A stretch of DNA of 64,000 nt, taken from assembly GCA_034359265.1 (NCBI GenBank), contig CP136893.1, positions 48,309,501 through 48,373,500 of the forward strand, in the 5' to 3' direction. Shown in pieces: positions 45,111 to 55,189 of this stretch. Under the pieces are notes generated by a model that worked only from the letters and a program-made list of their open reading frames with translations, was not told the DNA's origin and ran no database searches. The translations under genes and the position numbers were made by a program. The stretch comes from Canna indica (lineage: Eukaryota > Streptophyta > Magnoliopsida > Zingiberales > Cannaceae). The first letter of the stretch is position 1. Each line of letters starts with the position of its first letter.

Positions 45111-45780
45111 TTGCCTTTGCCCTAGTCATTTCAGCTCGAAGGCTGAGACGATATTTCTAGAGCCACCACATTCAGGTACGCACTAAACAGCCCATCAGGC
45201 ATGTGCTGACTAAACTCGAACTCATAGGGCGAATGATATCGTGGTCGGTGGAGATTCAGAACTCAGTAACGAATACCAACCCAGAGGTTCCATCAAGGCC
45301 CAGGTGTTGGCTGAAATTATTGCCGAGTTTACCAACCAAGGAGATACGCCCAAGCAGGAGGAAACTTGGACATTGTTTGTGGATGGCGCTTCCAACGAAA
45401 TGGGAAGTGGGACAGGCATCATTCTGGAGAATGGCCAGGGAATCGCACTAGAGAAATCCCTTCATTTTTAGTTTAAAGTCAGCAACAATCAGGCGGAGTA
45501 CAAAGCCCTAATTGCTAGGCTAAAGCTTGCTGCAAAAGTGAAAGCCTGAAACATCATCGTAAAAAGCGACTCATAGCTTGTCGTGGGGCAAGACAACAGC
45601 AACTACCAGGCCAGGGATCCTTCCCTCGAAAGGTACCTTGCACTAGTACTATCTCTAATCACTAATTTCGATAGCTGTGTAATTCAGCCCATACTTTGAG
45701 AGGAAAACACTTAGGCCGACTGCTATCCAAACTTGCTAGCACCTAGAAACCCTAGAACAATAGGTCGGTCATTCAACAAG
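45111..45780 (+). pseudogene. Second, archaeal-type RNase H of the Tat element
   Basis: After the gypsy RNase H comes a separate domain: VLAEIIAEFTNQ, then LFVDGASNEMGSGTGIILEN, SNNQAEYKALIARLKLA and IIVKSDS*LVVGQ. These carry Asp, Glu and Asp of the archaeal-type RNase H active site. This extra domain defines the Tat lineage (Retand/Ogre group). Stops at 45469, 45548 and 45575 break it. Confidence 0.8.
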
Positions 45781-47091
45781 TGCTCGGACACCCAAGCATC
45801 CTACCAACTGACACCTCGGCCGAAGTCCAAACAATTGAACAAGACACGGATTGGATAACTCCCTACACCAATTACCTCAAGCAGGGCAAAATCCCGAAAG
45901 GCATCCCCAATTCGGGTAGATTCAAAAGAATGGAAAGCTACTACACACTTCTTGATAACCAACTCTACAAAAGAGGGCTCTCCCGACCACTCCTCAAGTG
46001 TGTCGCCCAACCTCGAACAACCACCATAATGGCGGAGGTTCATGACGGCATCTGTGGTAACCACATCGAAGGGAGGTCGCTGGCAGCCAAAATCCCCTGA
46101 GCCGGCTATTTCTAGCCGAGCATGAAGATAGATGTAGCCTCTACGTCAAAAAATATGACAAATATATGCCAAAGGTTATCGGAAGTTTCTCAACTATACC
46201 TCGAACCGTTGCACAATTCAGACGTCAGTTGGCCATTCCACAAATGGGGTATAGACCTCCTCGGTCCTTTTCCCACAGCACTTGGGCAATTCAAGTTCTT
46301 GGTCGTAGCAATCGACTACTTTTCACCAAGTGGATAGAGGCTGAACCCCTAACAAAAATTGTAACAGATAAAGTCCAGAAGTTCATTTGGAAAAATTTCA
46401 TCTGCAGATTTGAAATACCACGAGAACTCGTTAGTGACAATGGGACCCAATTCACGAATCGGTGATTCCGAGAATTCTACTCGAACCATGGCATCAAACA
46501 ACTCTTCTCATCTGTTGAGCACCCACAAACTAATGGCCTAACCGAAGCGACCAACAAAGTAATCCTAACCGAGTTGAAGAAAAAGCTTGACCAAGTCAAG
46601 ACCTACTGGATTGACGAACTACCTGAAGTGCTTTGGAGTTACAACACAACCTTGAAGTATTCTACCTCGAAAAACCCCCTACCGCCTCATCTACGCAACA
46701 GAGGCCATGATCACTGTTGAGATCGCAGAGCCCAACCTCTATAGGATTGCCTTCGAGGAATAGGATAATACAGAAGCCCAAGTCGTCGAGCTTGACCTCA
46801 CTAAAGAAGAATGAGAACTCGCCAAGATCAGGGAAGAGAAAATGAAACTCAAAATCGCCCAAAAATATGATAAATGTGTTAGGCCAAGGAACTTTTTGGA
46901 AAGAGACCTTGTTCTCCAAAAGATCGAGCCACAAAGAAAACCAGCCGGAGAAAGCAACCTTGCCCCGAACTGGGAAGACCCCTATCAGATCACAAAAGTC
47001 CTTGGAAAGGGTGCCTACTATTTTGGCTGAGCTCTCCGGGCGAGAACTCCCACAATCTTGGAACACGGCCTCCCTATGGACCTACAGCTAA
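45781..47091 (+). pseudogene. Tat-lineage integrase
   Basis: DWITPYTNYLKQGKIPKG.., ..YTLLDNQLYKRGLSRPLLKC, VHDGICGNHIEGRSLAAKI, KWGIDLLGPFPTALGQFKFL (Asp), LVSDNGTQFTNR (Asp) and HPQTNGLTEATNKVILTEL (Glu). The end reads ..PNWEDPYQITKVLGKGAYY and, after a frameshift, LAELSGRELPQSWNTASL. All three catalytic acids are readable, but several breaks separate them. Confidence 0.85.
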
Positions 47092-47324
47092 GGACCTCCC
47101 CTTAAATTACAACAAGGCTAGGGTGCTCTTTTCCTTATATGGTGGTTTTTCCCACTAGGTTTTCCCCATGGAAAGTTTTTAATGAGGCCTTGTCAAGTAT
47201 AAGCCGAGTTTTGCTCTTGGTGGGGTATGATGCATCTTTATTTCACAACAAAGTTACTTTCTCTATTATGCACACATCTTTTTTGTCTAACATCCCTTGC
47301 AACCATCGTATATTTTGTAGGAGG
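47092..47324 (+). other. 3' untranslated part of the Tat element
   Basis: Starts after the pol end and includes ATATGGTGGTTTTTCCCACTAGGTTTTCC, which I recognise as typical 3' sequence of Tat-type elements. GTAGGAGGAAT at about 47319 is the only purine-rich run near the LTR start and may be the polypurine tract. The exact boundary is uncertain. Confidence 0.5.
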
Positions 47325-47715
47325 AATTAACACGGTCTCACAAACGGCCCTTGACCCACTTGACGCACCGTCCCTCCCCGGCTAAAATCCTCTCTCGGCA
47401 CTATCGAACGCACGAGGAACCAAAACATAGTTCCCACCAATCTAAACCCAAACTCAACACTCTACACCAACGCCCGGGAACCCACGCCCTCAATGATCCC
47501 AAGCGTGCCTATCGCGAGCTTAATTTTTATCGAGTTTGGTCCTCAGCTCTAAACGCGGCCTCAGGCTCAGCCTGACACGCTCTTAACGAGCAGCATGACC
47601 CCAAGCGCGCCTGTCGCAAGCACGATTTTCACCAAGTTTGGTCCTTGCCCCTTAACGCGGCCTCTAGCTCAACACGACACACTCTCAACAAGCAACATGA
47701 CCCCAAGCGCACCTC
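47325..47715 (+). repeat. Tat 3' LTR, first part with 102-bp repeats
   Basis: A 102-bp tandem repeat with anchors GATCCC 47495, GACCCC 47597 and GACCCC 47699; each unit holds ..TCAGCCTGACACGCTCTTAACGAGCAGCATGACCCCAAGC-like sequence in two halves. It ends ..AAGCGCACCTC where the gag-only element inserted (duplication ACCTC/ACCCC) and resumes at 57944. Confidence 0.7.
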
Positions 47716-48213
47716 TGTCAAGGATCAATTATTTTGTGCAGAAGAATCCGTGTGGCACCCTGCTTCCCGTGCAAGGGGTTAGCCTTAAGCCAATCTGCTT
47801 GGCCAATGTCGAAAAGTCACGAGCTCCCACTTCACATGGGTCGAAGCCTCTGTGTGCTTGGACGCAAAAAACGTTGTTGGGCCAAATGGCCGATTGCATG
47901 AAAATGCAAGAAAATGCTTGAACGAAAGACTAGAATGTGCCCAGGCTATACTTGGGTACTATACTTGTGGAGCCTAACCCCAAAGTGTCACCGCCAAGGA
48001 TACCAAAAGCACGAGGAGCATGAAAAAATATCTATATTCGCACACCCCCACCGTCCATGCCATGCCTAGGCAGACAATGCCATTTGCCTAGGCGTGAGCA
48101 AGAGTGGTGGGCGGTGCCCGAGCGCGTTTTACAATGCATATTTACATGGATGCTCATGATGCAATATTTACAAAGCACGTTAGGGACCGTCATGACACAT
48201 ACAAGACTTGACA
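47716..48213 (-). repeat. 3' LTR of the gag-only element
   Basis: TGTCAAGG...CTTGACA, 498 bp. Matches 50731-50963 plus 57661-57943, the other LTR. The left flank ACCTC pairs with ACCCC at 57944-57948. In this orientation the LTR nearer the window start is the 3' LTR. Confidence 0.85.
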
Positions 48214-48740
48214 ACCCTGAATGTCCCTAACATTCTCCTCTACTTACGAAGTCGACGCCCTCGCCGACTTGTTCTTGAAGGCATTGGAGAGGTCTTGTTC
48301 CTTGATCTTCCACTTCTTCATCTGGCAAACTGGGTACCGTCGCTCCGTGTCATCGGCTTTTGACTCTCATAAGCGGTGGAATGTCCTTCCTGCATGAGAA
48401 TGCCTCCAACTGTGAAGTCCGCCAACTCTGGTGGGGTCCTTCTATAAGGAGGTCAATATGGGGCTTCCTCCCCGGTCCCTGTTGCGGGTTCACGCTGCGC
48501 ACTGCGTCTTATGAGCCATCTACCCTGCGCGGGTGTCTTACGAGTCATCTGCTCTGCACACAAATATTGTGACTTAGATGCCATCTGCCATGTGCACAAG
48601 TCTTGCATCTTATGATCCATCTGCTTCGCGCACGAACATTGCGACTTAGGGGTCATCTGCCCTGCGCACACTTGTGTCTTATGAGCCATCTGCTCTGCGC
48701 AACCAGGATGGTCTTCCAGTTTTACTACAGCCACCTTTGT
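48214..48740 (-). other. Tandem repeat region in place of pol, gag-only element
   Basis: 48508-48715 has six imperfect repeats, mostly at 36-bp spacing (CTTATGAGCCATCTGCNCTGCGC, starts at 48508, 48537, 48573, 48609, 48645, 48678). They give a minus-strand frame of 93 codons made of repeats like AGQMTPKSQC/AEQMAHKTQVC. No known domain. The remaining 290 bp near the LTR holds no gene and includes the likely polypurine side. No RT or integrase motif occurs anywhere in the element. Confidence 0.65.
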
Positions 48741-49436
48741 GAATTTGCCTTATTGGACTCCCTCCTTCACTTGTATGGCAGAAAGGAGTTTGTTCTGGCT
48801 TTTTGGTGTTGAACGCACTATTGGAACGATACTAGGGTTGTCCTCCCCCATGAAGCATATGGTGTCGAGGAAGGGCATGGGTACCACCTTTGCCGATTTG
48901 AGGAACTCTATCCCTAGAATGACTTGATAGTCATCAAGGGGCACGACCATCAGGTTGATCTGCCCTTTCCATCCTCCAACTTTCAACGAAATGTCTCTTG
49001 TGATGCCATCGATCTTCCATGTTTCGGAATTCACTGCTTTGAAATGACTCGAACTTTTACCTAGTTTGAGTCCAATTCGCTTTGCCTCCTATCTGGCAAT
49101 AAAGTTATGAGTTGCTCCCGAGTCTACCATCACTTAGGTGGTTCTGCCGTTCAACTTGATGTCGATGAATATCAGCTCATTCGTTGCTTTTGGACGCTTT
49201 GTCATGGGTTTTCGCTCCCCCACTTGAGTCTTGAGAGCATTGAGCAGTCGTACTGCTCCCATGTTGGTTCTCCCATTATACTCGTCTTCGCTGGAGTGGT
49301 CGCTCGATGACCCCACGCAGTGACTCGATGAGGCAATTGCTTTTCCTTTTCCCTTATCTTTCTTCGCAGAGACGTTGGACATTGTCTCCATAATGGTTTT
49401 TGCTATCAGGGCGCTCAAGGCTTGTCGTTCTGACAT
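48741..49436 (-). pseudogene. Aspartic protease of the gag-only element
   Basis: The frame from 49436 runs from the nucleocapsid/protease linker (QALSALIAKTIMETMS..) through NELIFIDIKLNGRTT*. It continues VMVDSGATHNFIAR*EAKRIGLKLG with an intact DSG active site, then MNSETWKIDGITRDI, INLMVVPLDDYQVILGIEFLKSA and LLSAIQVKEGVQ. This is the protease type of plant Ty3/gypsy chromoviruses. Two stops interrupt it. No polymerase follows. Confidence 0.75.
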
Positions 49437-50545
49437 CCTTGGGCTAAGTGGGGTCCTTTACACAATGCACAAGTAGGTGAAACTATCAGATGGTTCCCTC
49501 TCAGAGGGGACCCCCTTTGAGGATGCTTTATCGAGGTGTATGGTCTACGGGTGTGATTCCTCCACCTTGTATCACCTACAAATCCTTTGCCCTGAGAGTT
49601 GTCGGGCCCCCAAAATCTTGATTTGAAGGGAGTCGCCATAGTCGTATTCACCTCTGAGTAGTAGCCATTGGAGTTGTTGGGTCCCCAAAATCTCGGCTTG
49701 TAAGGTGCCACCTTAGCCGTATGCTCCTCTGGGCTATAGTCGGTGAGACGTTCTGTGATGATCTTTGCTTCCGACAAACTCTGAATGTTCCTCCTGGAGA
49801 GTTTCTACTGTGTCCACGGCTATAGTCCTTCCAGGAAGGTAAATAGTTGATTAGTCTCGACCATATCTGAAATGTCCAACATGATAGTCGAGAACTTCTT
49901 CACATACTCCCGAACTAAATTGTCTTGACGGAGTTGTCATAACTTCCGTCGAGCGATGAACTCCACATTCTCAGGGAAGAATTGCACTTTCAGTTCATGC
50001 TTGAGTTCATCCCAATTGTTAATCTTCGTTTGCCCCTTCTGAATTTCATCATACTTGGTCCGCCACCAATGTTTTGCATCTTCAAATAGATACATGGTTA
50101 TAACGAACACTTTCATATCATCATCAACCATCCTTTTGACCTTGAAGTACTACTCTAAGTTGAAGAGGAAGTTTTCCACTGCTTTGGCATCCCCAGCCCC
50201 ATTGTAAGGCTTTGGTTCGGGTGCTCTGAGGTGGTGTTGTGGCGCTTCGTTCTCTTGTGAACTGCTACCGCTCAAGTGGATCTCTCGGATTAGAAATTTG
50301 ACTGTAGCCTTTAGCTCTGCAATCTCATTTTGTAAATGTTTGACTACATCCTGAGTGTCATCATTGAGTCCCTCTAGCCTTGTCTCCAAGATTTCTTGCG
50401 CGTCGACTATCTTGCCGACTAGAGCCATGCCGGCCGCATGAGCATCACACATTTTCTCCAACTCTCCGAGTCGTTGGGCAATCGTTCTGGTCTGCCTGAC
50501 TTGTTGTGTTTGCATTGGCTCTTCCACCAACGCTTACTCCATCGC
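49437..50545 (-). pseudogene. gag of the gag-only (TR-GAG-like) element
   Basis: A likely ATG near 50543 is followed by a TAA two codons on; the main frame from 50530 has a long heptad-like N-terminal part (LGELEKMCDAHAAGMALVG.., LEGLNDDTQDVVKHLQNEI). Then comes APEPKPYNGAGDAKAVENFLFNLE, and ITMYLFEDAKHWWRTKYDEI plus WDELKHELKVQFFPENVEF, which is the retrotransposon gag domain. The nucleocapsid knuckle CALCKGPHLAQGC near 49470 has the CX2CX3HX4C form of this gag type. Breaks lie at about 50140, 49930 and 49780. Confidence 0.8.
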
Positions 50546-50716
50546 ATTGATGATGCCACTTGTTTCACCGATTATCTTGCGACCCGTGATTAGTCAAGAA
50601 AATCTCTCCTGTGAGATTGTTGAGTGCCCCAACATCGTTTGTCTCCAACGACGAAGGCACGAGTTTGTTGACAATTTGCGTCGATTGCTTGCATCAAAGC
50701 TTTATGAGCTTGCCTC

Positions 50717-50730
50717 GCTCTGATACCAAC
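50717..50730 (-). promoter_or_regulatory. Primer-binding site of the gag-only element
   Basis: The minus strand reads GTTGGTATCAGAGC, directly beside the LTR start at 50731. tRNA-Met type. Confidence 0.85.
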
Positions 50731-50963
50731 TTTCACAGATCAATTATTTTTGTGTGGAAGAATCCATGCGGAACCCTTGCTTCCCGTGCAAGGGGTTAGC
50801 CTTAAGCCAATCTGCTTGGCCAATGTCGAAAAGTCGCGGGCTCCCACTCCGTGTGCGTCGAAGCCTCTATGTGCTTGGACGCAAAAATGTTGTTGGGCCA
50901 AATGGCTGATTGTATGAAAATGCAAGGAAGTGCTTGAACGAAAGTTAGAACGAAAGACTAGAG
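50731..50963 (-). repeat. 5' LTR of the gag-only element, first piece
   Basis: TTTCACAGATCAATT.. matches TGTCAAGGATCAATT.. at 47716 with the TG changed to TT. It is interrupted at 50963 by the SIRE solo LTR (TAGAG duplication) and continues at 57661-57943. Confidence 0.85.
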
Positions 50964-52406
50964 TATTGGTGAAATTGTCACACTAGAGGGGGGGGGGAAG
51001 GGGGTGAATAGTGTGTTTACTAGTCTTTTTGCCAAAATCCAATTTTAATGTTTCTTTAGTTACTTAGACAAATTACAAGTTGAGTAGCAAGCGGAAGCAA
51101 AGTAAATACGATAATGAAGTAAACACAAGTAGAAGCAATGCAAACATAATTTTTTATAGTGGTTCGGCCCCAATGCCTACTCCACTACCTAAGCACCCCG
51201 CTTAGGATTTCCAAACTAAACTTTACTACATTAATCTTGTTTCCCTTACAACAAGGACTTTGACCCGAAGAGTCTCGCTCTCAACCTAAGGTACTTCCAT
51301 ATCCGGAAGTCTCCGCCTTCTTACCGAGAGCACTCTTCCACCTCAACCCTAAGGGATAACTCAACTAATCCTAGTAAACTACGTTTACACCTGTGGAATT
51401 AAGCCTCAAACACAAAGGCAATCACCCAATATATCAAACCTAGCAACTACACAAGTTCAAATACAATGAAATAAACACCAAAATACAAGTAATGGATCAA
51501 AAATACAACAACACAAATATTTAGCTCCAACACAATGAATCCTATCTCCTCTTAATGCCTTGATGATGAATCAAATGAAGCTTGAAGGCAAACTCAAGAA
51601 AGAAGGTTCAAGGCTAGGGTTTTTGCAAATGATGAATCAATCAAAGCTTAGATGGTGTAAGGAGTGTCTCAATAGGCTCAACAACACCTAAGGAAGGCTC
51701 TCTTGGCTTATATTTATAAGCCATGAAAAGTTGGCATGAAACAACCAATTCAACGGTTGGAAAACAAGTTGTTTTCGCAGTCTGGTCGCAGGTCCGATCG
51801 ATCGTCGGTCGATCGATCGAGCGACTGCATGCCTGCCAATTTCTGGCAACATTCGGTCGACCAAAACTGGTAGACTGCTTGGTTTGGCTAATTTTTTTGC
51901 TCGTTTGTTCGTTTATGGATTCGGTCTTAGCTACGTCCTCTTATATAACATTTTAAAAACTAAGCTAGTTTGGATTATGTCGTTAAGTCAAGATATCAAC
52001 CTTGCTTGGTTAATAACTTTAAAACATATATGTTATATAAGGATTACCCCCCATTTGGATTCACAAAAAATATCTAAAAAATCAATATCCTTAAGAATCA
52101 AAATCTAATTTTTTGGGTCTAGTACAAATTTCCACAAAAGGAAAATTTTATAATCTCCCGATTCAAATATGGGTATGCTAAAGGCTTCCAAAAATTTCTT
52201 TAAAATTTCTCGTTATCATGTTTTTACCTAAGGAATAATTACCGGCACTTTTGGTGCCAAGAAAATTTCTAATTCATAGAGCCCTCCAAGGAGCTCCCTA
52301 GGCTTTGTGAATTTCAGGGCATTTTCTAATTTTCTGATTTTTTTTGTTTTGGGGTTCGGGTTTCGTATTTTGGGTTCTTTGCATCATCATGGGGATATAC
52401 AACACA
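50964..52406 (-). repeat. SIRE-family solo LTR, left part
   Basis: Starts TATTGGTGAAATTG (TG changed to TA). The complete LTR is 50964-57660 with exact TAGAG duplications at 50959-50963 and 57661-57665; without the CACTA element it is about 1660 bp. The left part holds the G-run/TGAATAG block and a GTCGAC/CGATCG-rich part near 51780-51870. Confidence 0.9.
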
Positions 52407-52423
52407 CACTACTAGAAACTTGG

Positions 52424-52715
52424 ACTTCAGCAACGGCTATCAGCAACGGCCGCTCAAGCCGTTGCTATTTGCAACGGCATTCTTACGGCCGCCCGAGCCG
52501 TTGCAGATATCTGTATCTGCAACGGCGTTCTAACGAAAAACCGAGCCGTTGCTGATTATTTTAATTATCAGCAACGGCTTTCGGACGGAAAGGCTAGCCG
52601 TTGCTGATTTTTTAATTTTCAGCAACGGCTTTCTAACGGATAAGTGAGCCGTTGCTGATGATAACTTATCAGCAACGGCTTTCTAACGGGAGAGTGAGCC
52701 GTTGCTGATAAGTTT
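52424..52715. repeat. 5' subterminal repeats of the CACTA element
   Basis: AGCAACGGC and GCCGTTGCTG alternate as facing pairs, about six pairs, each enclosing 20-30 bp such as TTTCTAACGG. Such arrays are the binding sites of the CACTA-encoded DNA-binding protein in characterised elements (En/Spm). Here the pairing of units in opposite orientation also permits hairpins. Confidence 0.85.
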
Positions 52716-53164
52716 ATATAGGGCACGCTCTCGCGCCCGACCCTTCTTCCTCCCGCTGCTGCCGCCGCCGCCTCCTGCCGAGAACTTCGCCGCTGCTGCC
52801 GTTGCTGCCGACGCCGACGCCTCTCGCCGACGCCTCTCGCCGACGCGCCGCTGCCGCTGCTGCCGGTATGTTGATCGGCCGGCCTATACGGTTTCGGCCG
52901 GAGATGTTAAAATCCGACCGAAACCCTATTTCTAGGGTTTCGGCCGGCGGCGGTCGGCCTATGGCCGCCGCCGGACCTTCTACAGTGGCCGGACAGTGTG
53001 TCCGGCCACTGTACGCCGGCGCCGGAGGGTGGACTCCGGCGCCGGAATATATATATATATATATTGTTTTTGAAATTGTTAATTAATTATTTTATAAATG
53101 TTAATTAATTGTTTAGATTAATTGTTTAATTTGTTAGATTAATTATTAGGGTTTAGATTAATTT

Positions 53165-53259
53165 CGGACACGCGCCGGAATCGTCCAATTCAGACTCGCG
53201 CCGGAATCGTCCAATTCGGACTCGCGCCGGAATCGTCCAATTCGGACTCGCGCCGGAAT
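53165..53259 (+). repeat. 26-bp tandem repeat at the transposase deletion boundary
   Basis: Three and a half copies of GACTCGCGCCGGAATCGTCC plus AATTCG, ending about 20 bp before the transposase frame opens. Upstream (52735-53060) is GC-rich, non-coding sequence with an (AT)9 run at 53044. The array lies where the catalytic half of the gene is missing. Confidence 0.8.
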
Positions 53260-53281
53260 AGTATTTGGTCGCAATGAAAGA

Positions 53282-55114
53282 GTGTCAGGTTTTGGCCAAA
53301 CACACAACTGGGTGAAAAAAAGTATCTTTTGGGAATTGCCCTATTGGAGTTCATTATTGATTCGACATAATTTAGATGTCATGCACATTGAAAAAAATGT
53401 GTTTGATAATATTTTCAACACTGTGATGGATATTTCTGGAAAAACTAAAGATAATGTCAAAGCCCGACATGATCTGAAAATACTTTGTAAAAGACCAGAG
53501 TTGGAGTTACAAGAGGTCAACGGACGATATCTGAAACCGAAGGCCCTATATGTGTTAAATAAACAACAGATCAAAGATGTTTGTCAATGGGTAAAAGAAC
53601 TCAGATTACCCGATGGATATGCTTCAAACTTATCTCGATGTGTGAACGTCGATGATTGCAAAATATCAGGGATGAAGAGCCATGATTGTCATGTATTCAT
53701 GCAGAGATTACTTCCGATCGCATTTCGAGATCTTCTACCTGATAATATTTGGGGTCCGTTGACTGAATTAAGTATGTTTTTTAGAAGCATCTGTGCAAAT
53801 GTCCTTCGAGTCGAAGATATGTCAACACTTGAAAATAATATTGTTGAAATCATATGCAAGCTGGAGCAGTTTTTCCCTCCTGCATTTTTTGACTCGATGG
53901 AGCATCTACCGATACACTTGGCATACGAGGCACGAGTTGGTGGCCCCGTTCAATATCGTTGGATGTACTTATTTGAAAGATACATGAATCGTCTGAAGAA
54001 AAAAGTAAAGAACACCGCAGCTGTTGAAGGATCAATATCTGAATCGTATATCATCCAAGAAATTTCAACATTCTGCTCATTTTACTTTGAATCGACAGTA
54101 CAGACAAGATTTGATCGTCTTCCACGTAACGACGATGGGGGTGTTCGACATTCAGATGGACGTTTAAATATATTTTGTCACTCTGGTCGTGCTTTTGGTT
54201 CTCGTCCATCTCGACACTTAAGCGATGAAGAGTATCATTTGGCACACTTGTATGTATTACTCAATTGTCCAGAGATTGAACAATTCATTGAAATATTTGA
54301 CATTGAGATGGTGCAAAAATACTCTATTCACAACGATCAAGAATTGGAGAGATTACGGAATCGTGATTTCCCTACTTGGATTCAGACTTACAGCAAAGAT
54401 CACAGAGCTGAAATAGATGAAAAAATATTTGAGTTTGTTAGTGGACCGTCGCGACTTGTGTCGTGCTATAGCGGATATTTTGTTAACGGGTATAAATTTC
54501 ACACGGTTGAATATTCATTTGCAAAGAAGACGATGAATGCTGGGGTCTGCGTGAAAGGGACAACCTATGTTGAATGTGATATGGATTTTTATGGACTGAT
54601 TGAAGAAGTGATAGAGTTGCACTACTTCGGCTTGAAATCAGTGATCCTATTTAGATGTCATTGGTTCGATACAACAGAAAGGGGCATGAAAGTTCATCCA
54701 AAATACAAACTTGTTGAGGTTAATTATAAATCGAAATTGGCAGCAAATGAGCCTTTTATATTGGCATCACAAGCCGAACAAGTATATTACGCGAAGTATC
54801 CGGCTCGAAATAAAGATAGAGCAGATTGGCGTGTAGTCTGTAAGACAAAAGGTAGAGGAAAAATTGATCCGATAGTAGGAGAAAATGATCCTCCTGGTTT
54901 CTATCAAGAAGAAGATATTCCTGCTGTGGATCGTATTATTCCAATACTCGAGGATGCAGACACAACGTCAATTCAATTAGAAGTTGAATATGCTGATGAT
55001 GACGATCATGAAATTGAGGAAGCTGAAGATGAAGAAGATGAAGAAGAGGAAGAAGAGGAAGAAGAGGAAGAAGAAGAAGAATTCGAAGACTATTATTCAG
55101 ATGATGAAGAATAA
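53282..55114 (+). CDS. CACTA TNP2-type transposase, N-terminally deleted
   Basis: An uninterrupted 610-codon frame, the longest in the window. It opens in the tail of the Transposase_21 (TNP2) domain: WVKKSIFWELPYW, then IRHNLDVMHIEKNVFDNIFNT (residues 10-60). A DUF4218-type region follows (about 130-270; LPIAFRDLLPDNIWGPLTEL, HLPIHLAYEARVGGPVQYRW), and a DUF4216-type region (about 420-500; VECDMDFYGLIEEVIEL, VILFRCHWFDT). A run of about 40 acidic residues ends it. Family proteins carry several hundred more residues upstream, including the catalytic acids; these are absent. The first ATG is probably not a native start. The frame itself has no stops, so the loss is recent or the remainder is useful. 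Confidence 0.9.
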   Translation: MSGFGQTHNWVKKSIFWELPYWSSLLIRHNLDVMHIEKNVFDNIFNTVMDISGKTKDNVKARHDLKILCKRPELELQEVNGRYLKPKALYVLNKQQIKDVCQWVKELRLPDGYASNLSRCVNVDDCKISGMKSHDCHVFMQRLLPIAFRDLLPDNIWGPLTELSMFFRSICANVLRVEDMSTLENNIVEIICKLEQFFPPAFFDSMEHLPIHLAYEARVGGPVQYRWMYLFERYMNRLKKKVKNTAAVEGSISESYIIQEISTFCSFYFESTVQTRFDRLPRNDDGGVRHSDGRLNIFCHSGRAFGSRPSRHLSDEEYHLAHLYVLLNCPEIEQFIEIFDIEMVQKYSIHNDQELERLRNRDFPTWIQTYSKDHRAEIDEKIFEFVSGPSRLVSCYSGYFVNGYKFHTVEYSFAKKTMNAGVCVKGTTYVECDMDFYGLIEEVIELHYFGLKSVILFRCHWFDTTERGMKVHPKYKLVEVNYKSKLAANEPFILASQAEQVYYAKYPARNKDRADWRVVCKTKGRGKIDPIVGENDPPGFYQEEDIPAVDRIIPILEDADTTSIQLEVEYADDDDHEIEEAEDEEDEEEEEEEEEEEEEEFEDYYSDDEE

Positions 55115-55189
55115 TTGTAAAGTATATATTTTATTAAATATATCTCTACTATTTATACAATAATCTGATTATATGTCTGTTCGACAGAT

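Noticed and set aside
48453..48734. 93-codon repetitive protein as a real gene
   Set aside because: The frame arises from a 36-bp tandem repeat and has no known domain. Described as a repeat; coding status open.
53282..55114. Host gene for a large acidic nuclear protein
   Set aside because: DUF4218 and DUF4216-type regions plus the TNP2 tail and flanking CACTA ends identify it as transposase.
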